Shown: one piece after another, positions 41,857 to 51,020 of the stretch
Numbering within the stretch: the first letter of the stretch is position 1
How the letters are laid out: every line of letters begins with the position of its first letter
Source: Nocardia cyriacigeorgica
GTDB taxonomy: Bacteria > Actinomycetota > Actinomycetes > Mycobacteriales > Mycobacteriaceae
Length of the DNA: 64,000 bases
Assembly (NCBI RefSeq): GCF_010868145.1
Contig: NZ_JAAGUY010000029.1
Coordinates: forward strand, 1-64,000
Direction of reading: 5' to 3'
Notes under the pieces: model-generated
Databases searched by the model: none
Told to the model about the DNA's origin: nothing
The model's input: the letters and a program-made list of their open reading frames with translations, nothing else
Translations under genes and position numbers: made by a program

Positions 41857-44838
41857 AATCACCGATCCCGGCCCCGGCGGTGGCCCCGCGTGAACCGGCA
41901 CCGCAGCGCGAGCGGTCGGCGAGTGGGACGGAACCCGATCGCGCCGGGGTGGCGAACGACGAGGAAGTCGAGGCGAGGCTCGATGGGCGGCTCCTCCCGG
42001 CAGCGGTGTGCTGCTGGATGGTGACTGTGCTCGTGCTGAGCACCGGGTGGCGGGTCGGGGTGACGGTTGCACTGGGGGCGACGGTCGCGGCGATCGGGTT
42101 GTGGGTGGGGTTGATGTGGGCGGTGGCGCACCGGCGGGAGCGGTGGCGGGCGGTTGCGTTGGTCGCGTTGGGTGCGGTCGTACTGGGAGTCGGGTTCGCG
42201 GTGGCCGCCGCCTGGCGCGATCACCGTGTGCAGACCCATCCGCTCCGAGCAGTGGCCGCAGGTGCGTCGGTGCGGGTGGCGGTGACACCGGTGGATGATC
42301 CGAAACCGGTGCGGGGTGCGACGTTCGGCGGTGAACGGACTTGGTTGGTGCGGGCGAATCTGCGGGAGTATCAGCAGGGTTCGACCGTTGTGCGGGCCGG
42401 TGGCACGGTGGTGATTCTGGCGACCGGTCAGGCATGGGCGCAGCTACTGCCTGGTCAACCGATCGAGTTTCGGGCCAGACCCTCCCCGCCGCGGATGCGT
42501 GACCTGACCGTGGTGACGTTGCGCGCCCTGAGTGACCCGGCCGCAGCAGGCCCATTGCCCTGGTGGCAGCGGCTCGCGGGCTCGGTGCGGGCGGACCTGG
42601 TCGCGGCGTCTGCCGCGGCGCTACCCGCCGCGGCCGCCGGGTCGCTGCCCGCACTGGTCGTCGGAGACACCTCCGCTCTGTCCGATGAGGTGCGTCGTGA
42701 TTTCGAAACCGCCGGCCTGCAACATCTAACTGTCGTCAGCGGCGCGAATTTCACGATCTTGCTGGCTGTCGCACTGTTCCTCACCCGACTGCTCACGCTC
42801 GGTCCGCGGATGACGGTGGTTGTCGCGGCCGCCGCGTTGCTGATGTTCGTCGTCATCGCGCGGCCGGATCCGAGTGTCCTGCGGGCCGCGGCCATGGGTG
42901 GGGTCACCTTGCTGGCTCTGCTGACCGGCAGACGGCGACAAGCCTTACCCGCATTGTGTGCGGCGGTGATCGGGCTGCTTGCGGTGTGGCCCGCGCTCGC
43001 GGTGTCGGCGGGGTTCGCGCTCTCGGTCCTGGCGACAGGCGCGCTGATCCTGCTCGCACCGAGCTGGACGGAATGGTTGAAGGCCAAGGGATTGTGGCGT
43101 CTACCGGCGGAGATCGTCGCGGTGTCGGCGGCGGCGTTCGTGGTGACCACGCCGATCGTGGTGGCATTGAGCGGCAAGCTCAGCCTCGTAGCGGTGGTGG
43201 CGAATGTCCTTGTTGCGCCGGTCATTGCACCGATCACGGTAATCGGCGCCGCCGGCGCGGTACTGGCGTCTGCGTGGATGCCGCTTGCCGAACTCGTGCT
43301 GCGTTGTGCGGCACCACCGATGTGGTGGTTGCTGTCGGTCGCTGAATATTGTGCCGCGATACCGGGCGCGATGGTCGCGGTGCCGGGCGGTTCGACCGGA
43401 GGCCTGATCTCTTGCGTGATCGTCGTCGCGGGCATCTGGCTGCTGCGGTCGGCTCTTGTGCGCAGACTGGCGGCGGCCGTGCTGATCAGCAGTGCCGCGG
43501 TCCTCGTTCCGGTCCGGCTCTGGTTCTCGGGTTGGCCGCCCGACGGATGGGTGCTTGCCGCCTGCGATGTCGGCCAGGGCGATGGCCTGGCATTGGCGAC
43601 CGGCCCCGGCAGTGCCGTCGTCATCGATGTCGGACCCGACCCCCGCGCGATCCGTGCCTGCCTGGATCGGCTCGACATCACCCGAATACCGCTGCTGGTT
43701 ATGACGCATCCACATGCCGACCACATCGGCGGGCTTGCTGGTGCGCTGGAGGGACGCGAGGTCGGCGCGATCGCGGTCGGCCCCGGTGAATTACCGACAC
43801 GTGGTCCCACCACTCAGCCTGTCGCAGTGGAAGCGAGTGAACTCGCGGACCCGAAGGCGTCGCAGGTACCGGCGTGGTGCGGTGCGGCCGAGACCGCGGA
43901 TGCGCCGAGATCGGGACCAGAGGGTGCGCAAGGAATCCGAGCACAGCAAGGGTTTGACCCCGCGCCAGATTCTTCGCTCGTCCCACCGAACACGCACTCT
44001 CCGAAAGACGTTGTTCGATCGGAACCCGATGCCGACCACCCCATTGTCGGTCTCCCTGACGTCGGCCACACCGAGGCGAGCCACACCGATGCCGGTGATC
44101 GCGATGCCGACTACGACGCCGGGCGCGCGGAGGTTGCGCGGGTAATTCATCGGGCGAACATCCCAGTGATCGAGCTGACCAGCGGCTGCCGGGTCAGCGC
44201 CGGCGAGCTCGTCCTGCATGTGCTCGCGCCGGAAGTGCCTGCCACTCGGCGGGCAGGTCCGCTCGACCTCGATACCGCCAACGACCGCTCGGTGGTCCTT
44301 GCCGCGGATACGGCTGCCGGTCGCGTCCTTCTCACCGGCGATATCGAAGCCGGCGCCCAGCGTGCACTTCTCCGCGCCGGCGCCCCGATCCGCGCCGACA
44401 TCCTCAAGGTGCCACACCATGGTTCACGCACGACCGCGCCGGAATTCTTCCGAGCTGTCCACCCGCGCCTGGCGATCATCAGCGCGGGCGCAGACAACAC
44501 CTTCGGTCACCCTCACCCCGGTGTTCTCGCTGACCTGGAAACATCGGACGCCACCATCGCCCGCACCGACCGTGACGGAGCCATTGCCGTCGTCGTCGAT
44601 GGCGGCAACCTGGAAGTGCGCACGGCGGGCGCCGCACCTGTACACCGACCGCGACATCCCCATCAGCGGCTGGCCCGGACGCCGCGACTTCCCGGTGGGC
44701 GTGCGCCGCCTGGCCGTTCGCTGCCGCCAGGTGGCCACCAGCGATTTCCATGTGCTCCGAGCGCGGGTCGCGTCGCCGGTGCTGCGGCCTGTCGACGTGC
44801 ACGTGGACAGCTCGGCACAGCGCTCGCGTATGTCGTGA
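41853..44838 (+). CDS. comEC: ComEC/Rec2 DNA-uptake channel with an apparent 3' frameshift
   Basis: Starts at an ATGA overlap with comEA. About 50 N-terminal soluble residues precede a membrane region of ten or so helices with the competence domain (GLQHLTVVSGANFTILLAVA, DPSVLRAAAMG). Then comes a metallo-beta-lactamase-like domain (CDVGQGDGLALATGPGSA, VMTHPHADHIGG at ~618, VPHHGSRT). About 85 low-complexity residues (~650-745) interrupt that domain. The original frame has no stop before holA. From ~44630 the coding signal (third-position G/C) moves to the +1 frame, which ends at TGA 44836-44838. One extra base near 44620-44635 would explain this. The open frame that continues into holA is therefore probably not a real fusion. 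Confidence 0.75.
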
Positions 44839-44894
44839 TGTCGACCGGCCCCGCACGTCGGGCGCTGTCAGACACCGACCGTAGGATCGGGGGC

Positions 44895-45863
44895 GTGAGC
44901 GAACGACCTGCGGCGGTCCACCTGGTGCTCGGGGACGAGGAGTTGTTGATCGAGCGTGCGGTCGCGAGTGTGACCGCGCAGGTCAAGGCTGAGGCGCCGG
45001 ATCCGGAGGGTGTGCCGGTGGACCGCCTTCGGGCGGGAGACGCCAGTACCGCCGAACTGGCCGAGCTGTTGAGTCCATCGCTGTTCGCCGAGGACCGGGT
45101 GATCATTCTGGAGTCTGCCGCGGAGGCGGGTAAGGACGCCGTCGCGGTGATCACCGAGGCAGCGGGCGACCCACCCGACGGCGTGGTGCTCATGGTGCTG
45201 CACTCAGGAGGTGGGCGAGCCAAAGCGCTGGCGCCGGCGCTCCAGAAGGCGGGCGCGGTCGTGCACAACTGCGCCAAGCTCAGCAAGGCATCCGAACGGG
45301 CCGAGTTCGTCCGCGCCGAGTTTCGTGCCGCGGGTGCCCGGGTCTCGGGTGAGGTGGTGCAGGTCGTGCTCGAAGCGGTCGGTTCCGACCTCAGAGAGTT
45401 GGCGGCGGCAAGTTCGCAGCTGGCAGCCGACACCGGCGGCAAGATCGACGTCGCGGCGGTGCGGCGCTACTACTCCGGTAAGGCCGAAGTATCCGGGTTC
45501 GATGTGGCCGAGCTGGCGGTGACCGGTGATCGGTCCGGTGCGATGGAGGCGCTGCGCTGGGCCGACGATCGGGGTGTGCCGCATGTTCTGCTGGCCGACG
45601 CGCTGGCCGATTCGGTGCACACAATCGCCAAGGTCGGTTCGGCCGGACGCGGCGACCCGTTCAAGCTGGCCGGTCCGCTCGGTATGCCCCCGTGGAAGGT
45701 GAAGAAGGCCCAGGCACAATCACGCGGCTGGACCCCCGCAACCATCGGCACCGCGCTGCAAGTAGTGGCGACGTTGAACGCCGACGTCAAAGGCGGAGCG
45801 GCGGATTCATCGTATGCCCTCGAGCACGCGGTCATGCAGATCCTCGACTTGCACGGCCGCTGA
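44895..45863 (+). CDS. holA: DNA polymerase III subunit delta
   Basis: 322 residues from GTG 44895, the normal HolA length. HLVLGDEELLIERAVASV (degenerate P-loop region), SLFAEDRVIILE and LRELAAASSQLAADTGGKID match actinobacterial HolA. It loads the beta clamp as part of the clamp-loader complex. It lies in the same frame as the upstream comEC reading, so annotation pipelines may merge the two. Synteny with Rv2413c supports an independent gene; a 57-base gap remains after the shifted comEC end. Confidence 0.9.
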   Translation: MSERPAAVHLVLGDEELLIERAVASVTAQVKAEAPDPEGVPVDRLRAGDASTAELAELLSPSLFAEDRVIILESAAEAGKDAVAVITEAAGDPPDGVVLMVLHSGGGRAKALAPALQKAGAVVHNCAKLSKASERAEFVRAEFRAAGARVSGEVVQVVLEAVGSDLRELAAASSQLAADTGGKIDVAAVRRYYSGKAEVSGFDVAELAVTGDRSGAMEALRWADDRGVPHVLLADALADSVHTIAKVGSAGRGDPFKLAGPLGMPPWKVKKAQAQSRGWTPATIGTALQVVATLNADVKGGAADSSYALEHAVMQILDLHGR

Positions 45864-45938
45864 CCCGGGCCGCCCGGTGACCCGGCAACCGCATACGCAG
45901 CGGCCGGGATCGGTCTGAAAAGCCGGTGCGGCAACGCC

Positions 45939-46202
45939 TTAGGCGGTGCGTACGACCAGCATCGTGATGCGCCGAACGACCGGAAGCACCAGCAACAACG
46001 TCGGAAACGCGATCGGCCACGACACCGCCCACGACCGTAACCAGAGCCCGACCGCGATGCCGTCGCTCATCAGAGTGCTGATCAACGAGACGATGCAGGT
46101 CATCAGCAGCGACAACAGCAGCGGCTGGACGAAGGACGCGGCGCGAGCGGGCAGCTTCGCACGCTCGAGGATGCTGCGGGAAGAGGGATTCGCGGAATTC
46201 AT
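45939..46202 (-). CDS. DUF2798-family small membrane protein
   Basis: 87 residues with two hydrophobic helices (PLLLSLLMTCIVSLISTL and WPIAFPTLLLVLPVVRRITM). The pattern, including the conserved Ser/Trp-Pro segment before helix two, matches DUF2798. Function is unknown. It converges on holA and may share a transcript with the aldo/keto reductase upstream, though 139 bases including a strong hairpin separate them. Confidence 0.7.
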   Translation of the reverse strand: MNSANPSSRSILERAKLPARAASFVQPLLLSLLMTCIVSLISTLMSDGIAVGLWLRSWAVSWPIAFPTLLLVLPVVRRITMLVVRTA

Positions 46203-46288
46203 CGGTACTCCGTCAACGATCGTCGGCAGCGACCACGCCGGATGGCGGGTCGGTGCGTTGATTCACGTGAACGCTTACGGCGACCGGA

Positions 46289-46328
46289 TGTCGCGGGGCC
46301 GAGCCCAACCGGGCCCGGCTTCGCGACA
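46289..46328 (-). terminator. hairpin downstream of the aldo/keto reductase gene
   Basis: TGTCGCG (46289-46295) pairs with CGCGACA (46322-46328). The stem continues inward through GCCG/CGGC and GCCC/GGGC with one mismatch and two wobble pairs, leaving the loop AACC. It lies 14 bases past the gene's stop on the minus strand. No T-run, as is usual in high-GC genomes. Confidence 0.55.
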
Positions 46329-46341
46329 CAACCGCAACTCC

Positions 46342-47406
46342 TCAGGCGGCACCCTCGATCCTCAGATCGCCGAAGACGACCTGGCGGGCCATCGGGCGAG
46401 CCAGAAAATCATGCGGGAAACCGAGTTCGATGGCGCTGGCCCGCTCCAACCGAGCCAGCTGTGCGGCGTCGAACTCGACATCCAGCGCGCCCAGATTGTC
46501 CTCCAGCTGTGCAGCGGTGCGGGCACCGACGATGGGCGAGGCGACCCCAGGATTCCGCAGCGTCCAGGCGATAGCCACCTGCGCCGGCGACCGGCCCAGT
46601 TCGCCGGCCACCGCACCGACGACGTCGGCGATAGCGAGCCCACGTCCGGTTAATGCGCCACTGGCCGCCGCGACATTCTTACGTGACCCGGCGGGCGAGG
46701 CCGACGCCTCATCGGCGAGGTCGGCGCGCGTGTACTTGCCGGTGAGTACCCCACTCCCCAGCGGCGACCAGGGAATCACACCGAGTCCGAGTTCGGTGGC
46801 CATGGGAATCAGCTCGCGCTCCACGGTGCGTTCGATAAGGCTGTACTCGATCTGCAACGCGATCAACGGCGACCATCCGCGCAGGTCGGCAATGGTCTGC
46901 ATGCGCGAGATCTGCCAGGCCGGGGCGTCGGAGATTCCCACGTACAGCACTTTGCCCGCGCGCACCAGATCGTCCATCGCCCGCAGGATTTCCTCCACCG
47001 GAGTCAGGAAATCCCAGGCATGCAGGTAGAGCAGGTCGATGTAGTCGGTGTTCAACCGGCGCAGGCTCGCCTCGACCGAGGCGAACATGCTCTTGCGGTG
47101 GTTGCCACCGGAGTTCGGGTCGCCCGGGCGGCGAAGCATGGTGTATTTCGTTGCCAGTACCAGCGATTCCCGGTTGTCGGCGGTGAACTCGCCGAGCAGC
47201 TGTTCGGAGCTGCCGTCGGTGTACTGGCTGGCGGTGTCGATGAAGTTGCCGCCTCGATCGAGGTAGGTGTCGAAGATCTTGCGAGCCTCGTCCTTGTCGG
47301 CGCCCCAGCCCCAGTCCGCGCCGAAGGTCATCGTTCCCAATGACAGCGGTGATACCCGCAGACCCGAACGCCCGAGGGTCCGGTAGGTGTCGAGAGTGGT
47401 CCCCAT
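46342..47406 (-). CDS. aldo/keto reductase
   Basis: 354 residues from ATG 47406, with AGGAG upstream. The catalytic Asp-Tyr-Lys-His set is visible: FIDTASQYTDG (Asp, Tyr), LATKYTM (Lys) and LLYLHAWDF (His). The NADP-binding C-terminal region is QVAIAWTLRNPGVASPIVGA. It reduces aldehydes or ketones with NADPH, substrate unknown. Divergent from an XRE regulator with a 12-base palindrome between, so it is probably controlled by it. It interrupts the order seen in mycobacteria between holA and rpsT. Confidence 0.9.
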   Translation of the reverse strand: MGTTLDTYRTLGRSGLRVSPLSLGTMTFGADWGWGADKDEARKIFDTYLDRGGNFIDTASQYTDGSSEQLLGEFTADNRESLVLATKYTMLRRPGDPNSGGNHRKSMFASVEASLRRLNTDYIDLLYLHAWDFLTPVEEILRAMDDLVRAGKVLYVGISDAPAWQISRMQTIADLRGWSPLIALQIEYSLIERTVERELIPMATELGLGVIPWSPLGSGVLTGKYTRADLADEASASPAGSRKNVAAASGALTGRGLAIADVVGAVAGELGRSPAQVAIAWTLRNPGVASPIVGARTAAQLEDNLGALDVEFDAAQLARLERASAIELGFPHDFLARPMARQVVFGDLRIEGAA

Positions 47407-47449
47407 GTCGGCTCCTGTCGTATGCGTGATGCGTCGACACGAGTCTGTT

Positions 47450-47461
47450 GGTCCGCGGACC
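47450..47461. promoter_or_regulatory. perfect 12-base palindrome between reductase and XRE genes
   Basis: GGTCCGCGGACC lies 44 bases upstream of the reductase start and 68 bases upstream of the regulator start. In a divergent control region it is a natural candidate operator for the XRE regulator. Confidence 0.45.
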
Positions 47462-47528
47462 CCGCGGTAAGGGAGAGCTCTTCCTGGGAAAGCTGGTCCC
47501 ACCCTCGCCGACCGTAAGATCGAGCACG

Positions 47529-48362
47529 ATGACGGGGACGATGAACGCGACTCGGGAGTTCGGCGCATTCCTGCGCGTGCGGCGGGAACGGTTGACGCCC
47601 GCCGACCTCGGTCTGCCGCTTCGCAAACAAACGCGCCGCACGCCGGGCCTGCGCCGCGAGGAGGTCGCGGAGCTGGCCGGGGTGAGCACCGACTACATCG
47701 TGCGGCTGGAACAGGGGCGTGGACTGCGCCCGTCCGCCGAGGTCCTGGAGGCGCTGGCGCGGGCGCTGCAATTGAGTCCCGACGAGACGGCCTACATGTT
47801 CGACCTGGCTCAGCAGCGGCTGCCCTATGCCAACAAGCCGAGCACGGTGGCGGCTCCGGCGCTGGCGATGCTGGTCGAGGATCTCTCCCCATTGCCCGCC
47901 ATGCTGGTCGACCACCGCTACGACATCCTGACCTGGAACCGCGAAATGGCCAGGTTGTTGGTGGATTTCGATGAGCTACCGGCCACGCAACGCAACACCA
48001 TGTGGTTATGCCTGTTGCATCCGGGCATGCGCGATTTCTATGTCGATCGCGAACAGATCATCCGCGAGGGCATTGCCGACTTGCGTGCGGCGTGGGCAGC
48101 GCATCCCGATGACAAGGCATTGGCGGATCTGGTCGCCGATTTCAGCGCCCACAGCCCCGAGTTCGCTCGGGCGTGGGCCGAACGTGATGTGCGGGTGCGC
48201 GGCCGCGGGCGCAAACGGATGAACCATTCGGTCGTCGGTCTGATCACGGTCGATTTCGAGGTGCTGATGCCGCTCCAGGAGACCGATCAGCGGCTGATCA
48301 TCTACCGGGCCGCCGATGCCGCGTCACAGCAGGCCCTGGACCGCCTCGCCGACGACACGTGA
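47529..48362 (+). CDS. XRE-family regulator with MmyB-like ligand domain
   Basis: 277 residues from ATG 47529 (ATG 47541 possible). The N-terminal helix-turn-helix (FGAFLRVRRERLTPADLGLP, then TPGLRREEVAELAGVSTDYI and LEQGRGLRPS) is followed by the MmyB-like domain (LPAMLVDHRYDILTWNREMA, NTMWLCLLHPGMRDFY, FARAWAERDVR). Such regulators commonly sit divergent from the oxidoreductase they control, as here. Confidence 0.88.
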   Translation: MTGTMNATREFGAFLRVRRERLTPADLGLPLRKQTRRTPGLRREEVAELAGVSTDYIVRLEQGRGLRPSAEVLEALARALQLSPDETAYMFDLAQQRLPYANKPSTVAAPALAMLVEDLSPLPAMLVDHRYDILTWNREMARLLVDFDELPATQRNTMWLCLLHPGMRDFYVDREQIIREGIADLRAAWAAHPDDKALADLVADFSAHSPEFARAWAERDVRVRGRGRKRMNHSVVGLITVDFEVLMPLQETDQRLIIYRAADAASQQALDRLADDT

Positions 48363-48440
48363 CACCGGGCACCAGCGGACGGCGGTCGGCCCGCCGTACG
48401 CGACAGCGGGCCGAGGGGACAGGGGGTGAACAGGTAGGTG

Positions 48441-48683
48441 CTATTCGACGACGGTGAGTTCGGCCGGATCCTCGTCGGCTTCCTCGTACCGGCCGTCCCA
48501 CTCCTCGTAGGCGGGCGCTTCCTCGTCGCGGGTGACGATCCACTCCATCGAGTAGGTGTCGTCGCCGAGGGGCACGGCCACGTTCTCGATCTTCACCCCG
48601 ATATTGAGCACCTCGGCGGCGCGGATCACCTCCGGGAGGTCCTCGGAACGCACCACGGTCTGATTCGCATACAGGGTCACCAT
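48441..48683 (-). CDS. small acidic conserved hypothetical protein
   Basis: 80 residues (VTLYANQTVVRSEDLPEVIR, then VLNIGVKIENVAVPLGDDTY), alpha/beta in character with an acidic C-terminus. Third-position G/C is high, as in genuine genes here. No family name recognised and no informative partner; it lies downstream of rpsT on the same strand, separated by two hairpins. Confidence 0.6.
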   Translation of the reverse strand: MVTLYANQTVVRSEDLPEVIRAAEVLNIGVKIENVAVPLGDDTYSMEWIVTRDEEAPAYEEWDGRYEEADEDPAELTVVE

Positions 48684-48762
48684 GGGGCGAATCGTACGTC
48701 AGCTAACCGACAGCATGCGGCGCACCGCACACAATGCGGCGACGAGCTGCGCAGACAGCGAA

Positions 48763-48822
48763 AGCCGCCGCGGTCGTCGTGGCCGCGGCGGCTGGAGCGT
48801 CGAGACGGTACCGAGCGGTACC
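48763..48822 (-). terminator. tandem stem-loops downstream of rpsT
   Basis: Nearest rpsT, CGGTACC and GGTACCG flank GAGC (48806-48823). Farther on, AGCCGCCGCGG (48763-48773) and CCGCGGCGGCT (48783-48793) form a perfect 11-base stem with a 9-base loop. On the minus strand a run of T follows the rpsT stop before the first hairpin. Together they should end rpsT transcription. Confidence 0.6.
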
Positions 48823-48829
48823 GGAAAAA

Positions 48830-49090
48830 TCAGATCTTGTTGAAGGCCAGCGAGAGCGCCGACTTCTTGTTGGCGGCCTGGTTGGCGTGGATGACGCCCT
48901 TGGAGGCGGCCTTGTCGAGCTTGCGGCTCACGAAACGCAGGCGCTCGCCAGCGGCTTCCTTGTCGCCGGCGGCGGCGGCTTCGCGGAAGCTACGGACGGC
49001 GGTGCGCAGCGCGGACTTCACCGACTGGTTGCGCTGACGCGCTTCCTCGTTGGTCCGGATCCGCTTCATCTGGGACTTGATGTTGGCCAC
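48830..49090 (-). CDS. rpsT: 30S ribosomal protein S20
   Basis: 86 residues from GTG 49090, the standard S20 size. ANIKSQMKRIRTNEEARQRN at the N-terminus and ASKGVIHANQAANKKSALSL near the C-terminus are the S20 consensus. It binds 16S rRNA early in 30S assembly. It is convergent with holA as in M. tuberculosis (Rv2412 against Rv2413c), with an insertion between. Confidence 0.97.
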   Translation of the reverse strand: MANIKSQMKRIRTNEEARQRNQSVKSALRTAVRSFREAAAAGDKEAAGERLRFVSRKLDKAASKGVIHANQAANKKSALSLAFNKI

Positions 49091-49331
49091 GCCTGTATCC
49101 TCTGGTTTCCTTTGTCGCTGATGGCTGTCTTCTGAAGTCTGGTAGCGCGCATCGTGCCCTGCGATTACGCCGGGTATGGGTAACGCTGCGCCGAAGATCG
49201 AGGGTACCAGCACCCTCGCGGCACACGAAATCGGTGTCGGCCGCCGAAAGGCCGTCGTGAGCGCCACCGCGCGATCCGTCATCGCGATGCGAGAAGTTTA
49301 CGTGTGTCTCACCCGGCATCGTCGCTGGGTG

Positions 49332-51020
49332 ATGCACGATTTCGGAATGACCCCTACCTCGCCGCCCCGTCCGGCTCGACCCGTCGCGCAGGTCCGCCCG
49401 GTTCGGGCGGGCAGACGGGCGGGCGGTCATAGTCGGAGGGGCCCATCCGTACTGTTCGACGGATATGGGCCGGGCCGCTTCGCTGCGGCGTTCGACGAGA
49501 TGTTCGATGCCGACAGCCGGGTGCGGTCGCCGTACAAGGGGATCCATGCGGCGCTGGCACCCATCGATGCGGCGGATCTGGCTGCCAGGTCCGAGGCGCT
49601 CGATCGTGCGTTCATCGACCAGGGCATCACGTTCTCGCTGTCGGGTCAGGAACGGCCGTTTCCGCTGGATCTGGTGCCGCGGGTGATCGCGGCGGCGGAG
49701 TGGGCCAAGCTCGAGCGCGGTATCAGGCAGCGGGTGCGGGCGCTGGAGATGTTTCTGTCCGACGTCTACGGCGAGCAGAACATCCTGCGTGATCGGGTCA
49801 TCCCGAAACGGCTGGTCACCTCGTGCCGGCACTTCCATCGAGAGGCGGCGGGCCTGGTCGCACCCAACGGCGTGCGTATCCATGTAGCGGGTATCGACCT
49901 GGTCCGCGACGAGCTCGGCGCGTTCCGGGTGCTGGAGGACAACCTGCGCTCACCGTCCGGAGTGTCCTATGTGATGGAGAACCGACGCACCATGGCACGG
50001 GTTTTCCCCGACTTGTTCGCCTCGCACCGGGTGCGCGCCGTCGGTGACTATGCGAGCCATCTGCTGCGGGCGCTGCGCGCGTCGGCGGCGCCCAACGAGG
50101 CCGACCCCACCGTCGTCGTGCTCACCCCCGGCGTGCACAACTCCGCCTACTTCGAACATTCGCTGCTGGCCAGGCAGATGGGTGTCGAACTAGTGGAGGG
50201 ACGCGACCTGTTCTGCCGCGACAACGTCGTCTACATGCGGACCACCGCCGGTGAACGGCAGGTCGACGTGATCTACCGCCGCATCGATGACTCCTACCTG
50301 GACCCGATGCATTTCCGGCCGGATTCGGTGCTCGGCGTCGCGGGCGTACTCAACGCGGCGCGCGCGGGCAATGTCGTGATCGCCAACGCGGTGGGCAACG
50401 GCGTCGGCGACGACAAACTCAGCTACACCTACGTGCCGACGATCATCGAGTACTACCTCGGGGAGAAGCCGATCCTGCCCAATGTCGACACCTACCGCTG
50501 CTGGCTCGACGACGAACGCACGCAGGTACTCGACCGGATCGCCGAGCTGGTGATCAAGCCGGTGGAGGGCTCCGGCGGTTACGGCATCGTCATCGGGCCG
50601 GATGCGAGTACCAGGGAACTCGACGCCGCTCGCCGCAAGATCAGAGCGGACCCGCGGGGCTGGATCGCGCAGCCGGTGGTGCAGCTGTCCACGGTGCCGA
50701 CGAAGGTCGGCGACGAGCTGGTGCCTCGGCATGTGGATCTGCGGCCCTTCTCCGTCAACGACGGTGAGGACATCTGGGTGCTGCCCGGCGGCCTGACCAG
50801 GGTGGCCTTGCCCGCCGGATCGCTGGTGGTCAACTCGAGCCAGGGCGGCGGCAGCAAGGACACCTGGGTGCTGTCGCCACGGACCTCGCGCGCGGACCGG
50901 GAACTGGCGGGTGCCGAACTGGTCGGTGATCCACCGCAGGCCGATGCGTTCGAATCGGGCCGCGAACTCACCGCCGCCCAGGCCACCCTGCAGCAGCAAC
51001 AGCAGCAGCAGGAACAGTGA
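49332..51020 (+). CDS. circularly permuted ATP-grasp protein (Rv2411c-like)
   Basis: 562 residues from ATG 49332 (ATG 49347 possible; neither has a clear ribosome site). After ~35 disordered basic residues it matches the CP_ATPgrasp family: SPYKGIHAALAPID, YGEQNILRDRVIPK, GIDLVRDELGAFRVLEDNLR, VIKPVEGSGGYGIVIGPD (nucleotide-binding) and RPFSVNDGEDIWVLPGGLTR. Members are predicted amide- or peptide-forming ligases of unknown substrate, almost always followed by alpha-E and transglutaminase-like genes, as here. The C-terminus ends in a glutamine run (LQQQQQQQEQ) encoded by a CAG/CAA repeat. Confidence 0.85.
   Translation: MHDFGMTPTSPPRPARPVAQVRPVRAGRRAGGHSRRGPSVLFDGYGPGRFAAAFDEMFDADSRVRSPYKGIHAALAPIDAADLAARSEALDRAFIDQGITFSLSGQERPFPLDLVPRVIAAAEWAKLERGIRQRVRALEMFLSDVYGEQNILRDRVIPKRLVTSCRHFHREAAGLVAPNGVRIHVAGIDLVRDELGAFRVLEDNLRSPSGVSYVMENRRTMARVFPDLFASHRVRAVGDYASHLLRALRASAAPNEADPTVVVLTPGVHNSAYFEHSLLARQMGVELVEGRDLFCRDNVVYMRTTAGERQVDVIYRRIDDSYLDPMHFRPDSVLGVAGVLNAARAGNVVIANAVGNGVGDDKLSYTYVPTIIEYYLGEKPILPNVDTYRCWLDDERTQVLDRIAELVIKPVEGSGGYGIVIGPDASTRELDAARRKIRADPRGWIAQPVVQLSTVPTKVGDELVPRHVDLRPFSVNDGEDIWVLPGGLTRVALPAGSLVVNSSQGGGSKDTWVLSPRTSRADRELAGAELVGDPPQADAFESGRELTAAQATLQQQQQQQEQ

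Noticed and set aside
41853..45863. A single ComEC-HolA fusion protein of 1336 residues
   Set aside because: The stretch between the two domains lacks coding bias in that frame and has it in the +1 frame; HolA has its own GTG start and normal length. A frameshift is more likely than a fusion.
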